A stretch of DNA of 6,564 bases from contig JAOQAL010000716.1 of the NCBI GenBank assembly GCA_025963615.1, positions 1-6,564 on the forward strand. Direction: 5' to 3'. Positions 5,698 through 6,564 of this stretch are shown here, piece by piece (position 1 is the stretch's first letter; each line of letters begins with the position of its first letter). The position numbers and the translations under genes were made by a program. The stretch comes from Chitinophagaceae bacterium. GTDB taxonomy: Bacteria > Bacteroidota > Bacteroidia > Chitinophagales > Chitinophagaceae. The notes beneath the pieces are model-generated. The model was not told the DNA's origin. It worked only from the letters and a program-made list of their open reading frames with translations, and ran no database searches.

Positions 5698-6564
5698 TCA
5701 GAACCTTGGACAAAACATGGCGTCGACGCTCTGACTCCGTTTTGACCATCCGGTATAGGTCACAGAAAGTTCAAAACCACCCCGCCCATAACTTGAAAGT
5801 TTAAGCGGAGATATGTTTACATCGTAACTGAATGCAATTGAAAATGGATTGTAGTCAAGTTTAAGAACCGGGATCAGCGCATCATTCCAACGGACAAAGG
5901 TTCCCAGATGAACGACATAATCAGGGTTGTCCCAATCAGGGCCTAATTTCAGCCCATACATGGCACCAGCTATGGCTTCTGAAAATGAGCCTTGCGTGGA
6001 ATAATCAGCTATAACGGTCAGGTATGCCTGATCCGATACAGCGAACCTGATACCGCCCGAATAAACCCATTTGGGATAGAGTTCAATCCGGGGGTTTCTG
6101 TAAAAAGAATTTCTGGGACGGTTGAAATGATGATAGGCGGCGCCGACATAAAAATTATTTTCAGGATTATCATTCAGGCTGGCATTATAGCTCAGACCAA
6201 CACTTCCATCCAGATAAGTATACTGGGGCCGCAGGTTGGGTTCACCATCCCCCAAACCATCATATTGGCTGTTCGTTGTTATTTTGGAGCGATCAATGCT
6301 GTTTTGTACAATGCCTCCCATAAAGCCGAGAGACAAATAGCTATTGCGCTGGTTGCTCAGGGATTTATGGTAGTTTAAGGCAGGCATAGCATTAATGGTC
6401 GTCCAACCTGCTGTTCCTGCACGGTCATACATGGCCTGCATGCCAATAGTGACAAAATCATCCCCTTTGCCAATCGGTTTTTTAAATTCTGCATCCAGGT
6501 AACCGGTTTTATAGGCATGGGTTATGCTGTTCCATTGATCCCTGTAAACACCCTGTATTCTTAT
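5698..6564 (-). CDS. PorP/SprF-family type IX secretion outer-membrane protein (partial, N-terminus missing)
   Basis: The reading frame is open from the window edge at 6564 to TGA at 5698-5700, giving 288 residues; the gene continues outside. The first visible residues, IRIQGVYRDQWNSI, carry the YRDQW motif typical of PorP/SprF proteins. Many alternating aromatic/polar segments follow, as in an outer-membrane beta-barrel (SYLSLGFMGG, NNFYVGAAYHHF, WVYSGGIRFAV, IAFSYDVNIS, FELSVTY). The C-terminus is CPRF, ending in the Phe expected of a barrel and a familiar end for this family. Family proteins are about 300-350 residues, so the signal peptide and roughly 30-60 residues in all are missing. 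The internal ATG at 6441 is not the start, because YRDQW lies upstream of it in frame. PorP belongs to the T9SS translocon/attachment machinery and SprF supports export of the SprB adhesin; this family has many paralogues often paired with one large surface protein, so a specific role is not assigned. Confidence 0.9.
   Translation of the reverse strand: MRIQGVYRDQWNSITHAYKTGYLDAEFKKPIGKGDDFVTIGMQAMYDRAGTAGWTTINAMPALNYHKSLSNQRNSYLSLGFMGGIVQNSIDRSKITTNSQYDGLGDGEPNLRPQYTYLDGSVGLSYNASLNDNPENNFYVGAAYHHFNRPRNSFYRNPRIELYPKWVYSGGIRFAVSDQAYLTVIADYSTQGSFSEAIAGAMYGLKLGPDWDNPDYVVHLGTFVRWNDALIPVLKLDYNPFSIAFSYDVNISPLKLSSYGRGGFELSVTYTGWSKRSQSVDAMFCPRF

Noticed and set aside
5992..6378. Plus-strand 128-codon frame opposite the PorP/SprF-family gene
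   Set aside because: Its translation shows no domain, whereas the minus-strand frame has family motifs at both ends of this stretch.
6439..6441. ATG as start of the PorP/SprF-family gene
   Set aside because: The same frame is open upstream to the window edge and encodes the family motif YRDQW there, so this methionine is internal.

Overview
The window looks like chromosomal DNA of a Bacteroidota bacterium, probably Chitinophagales or a close relative; the phylum is well supported and the family is a guess. The evidence is a type IX secretion system (T9SS) PorP/SprF-family outer-membrane protein, a short secreted protein that is almost entirely a T9SS C-terminal sorting domain, a very large FG-GAP/VCBS plus ASPIC-UnbV lipoprotein of a kind common in this phylum, and promoter-like TAnnTTTG elements instead of an E. 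coli-type -10 box. No mobile element, CRISPR array, tRNA or rRNA was seen.

Layout: (1) positions 1-120 hold the last 39 codons of a plus-strand gene ending in one predicted membrane helix, function unknown. (2) A strong hairpin (149-175) lies between it and the convergent minus-strand gene at 174-3770, a 1198-residue predicted lipoprotein. By motif spacing, that protein is a tandem duplication of a [seven-bladed FG-GAP propeller + ASPIC-like domain] module whose second copy has decayed at its C-terminal end. (3) A 253-bp divergent intergenic region follows. (4) Plus-strand 4024-5193 encodes an RlmI-type 23S rRNA methyltransferase, apparently with a very short or absent 5' leader. (5) It converges, 12 bp apart, on a minus-strand 113-residue protein (5206-5547) made of a signal peptide and a type A T9SS sorting domain with essentially no cargo, starting at TTG. 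(6) Upstream of that on the same strand is a PorP/SprF-family protein (5698 to beyond 6564), cut by the window edge at its N-terminus.

The genes do not form one obvious pathway. The last two share a T9SS/cell-surface theme, the large lipoprotein is also an envelope protein, and the methyltransferase is ribosomal housekeeping. No new multi-gene system is supported. The points most worth a second look are the duplicated propeller/ASPIC architecture, the cargo-less T9SS tail protein, and the identical spacing of a TAnnTTTG element to the start codon in front of two genes.
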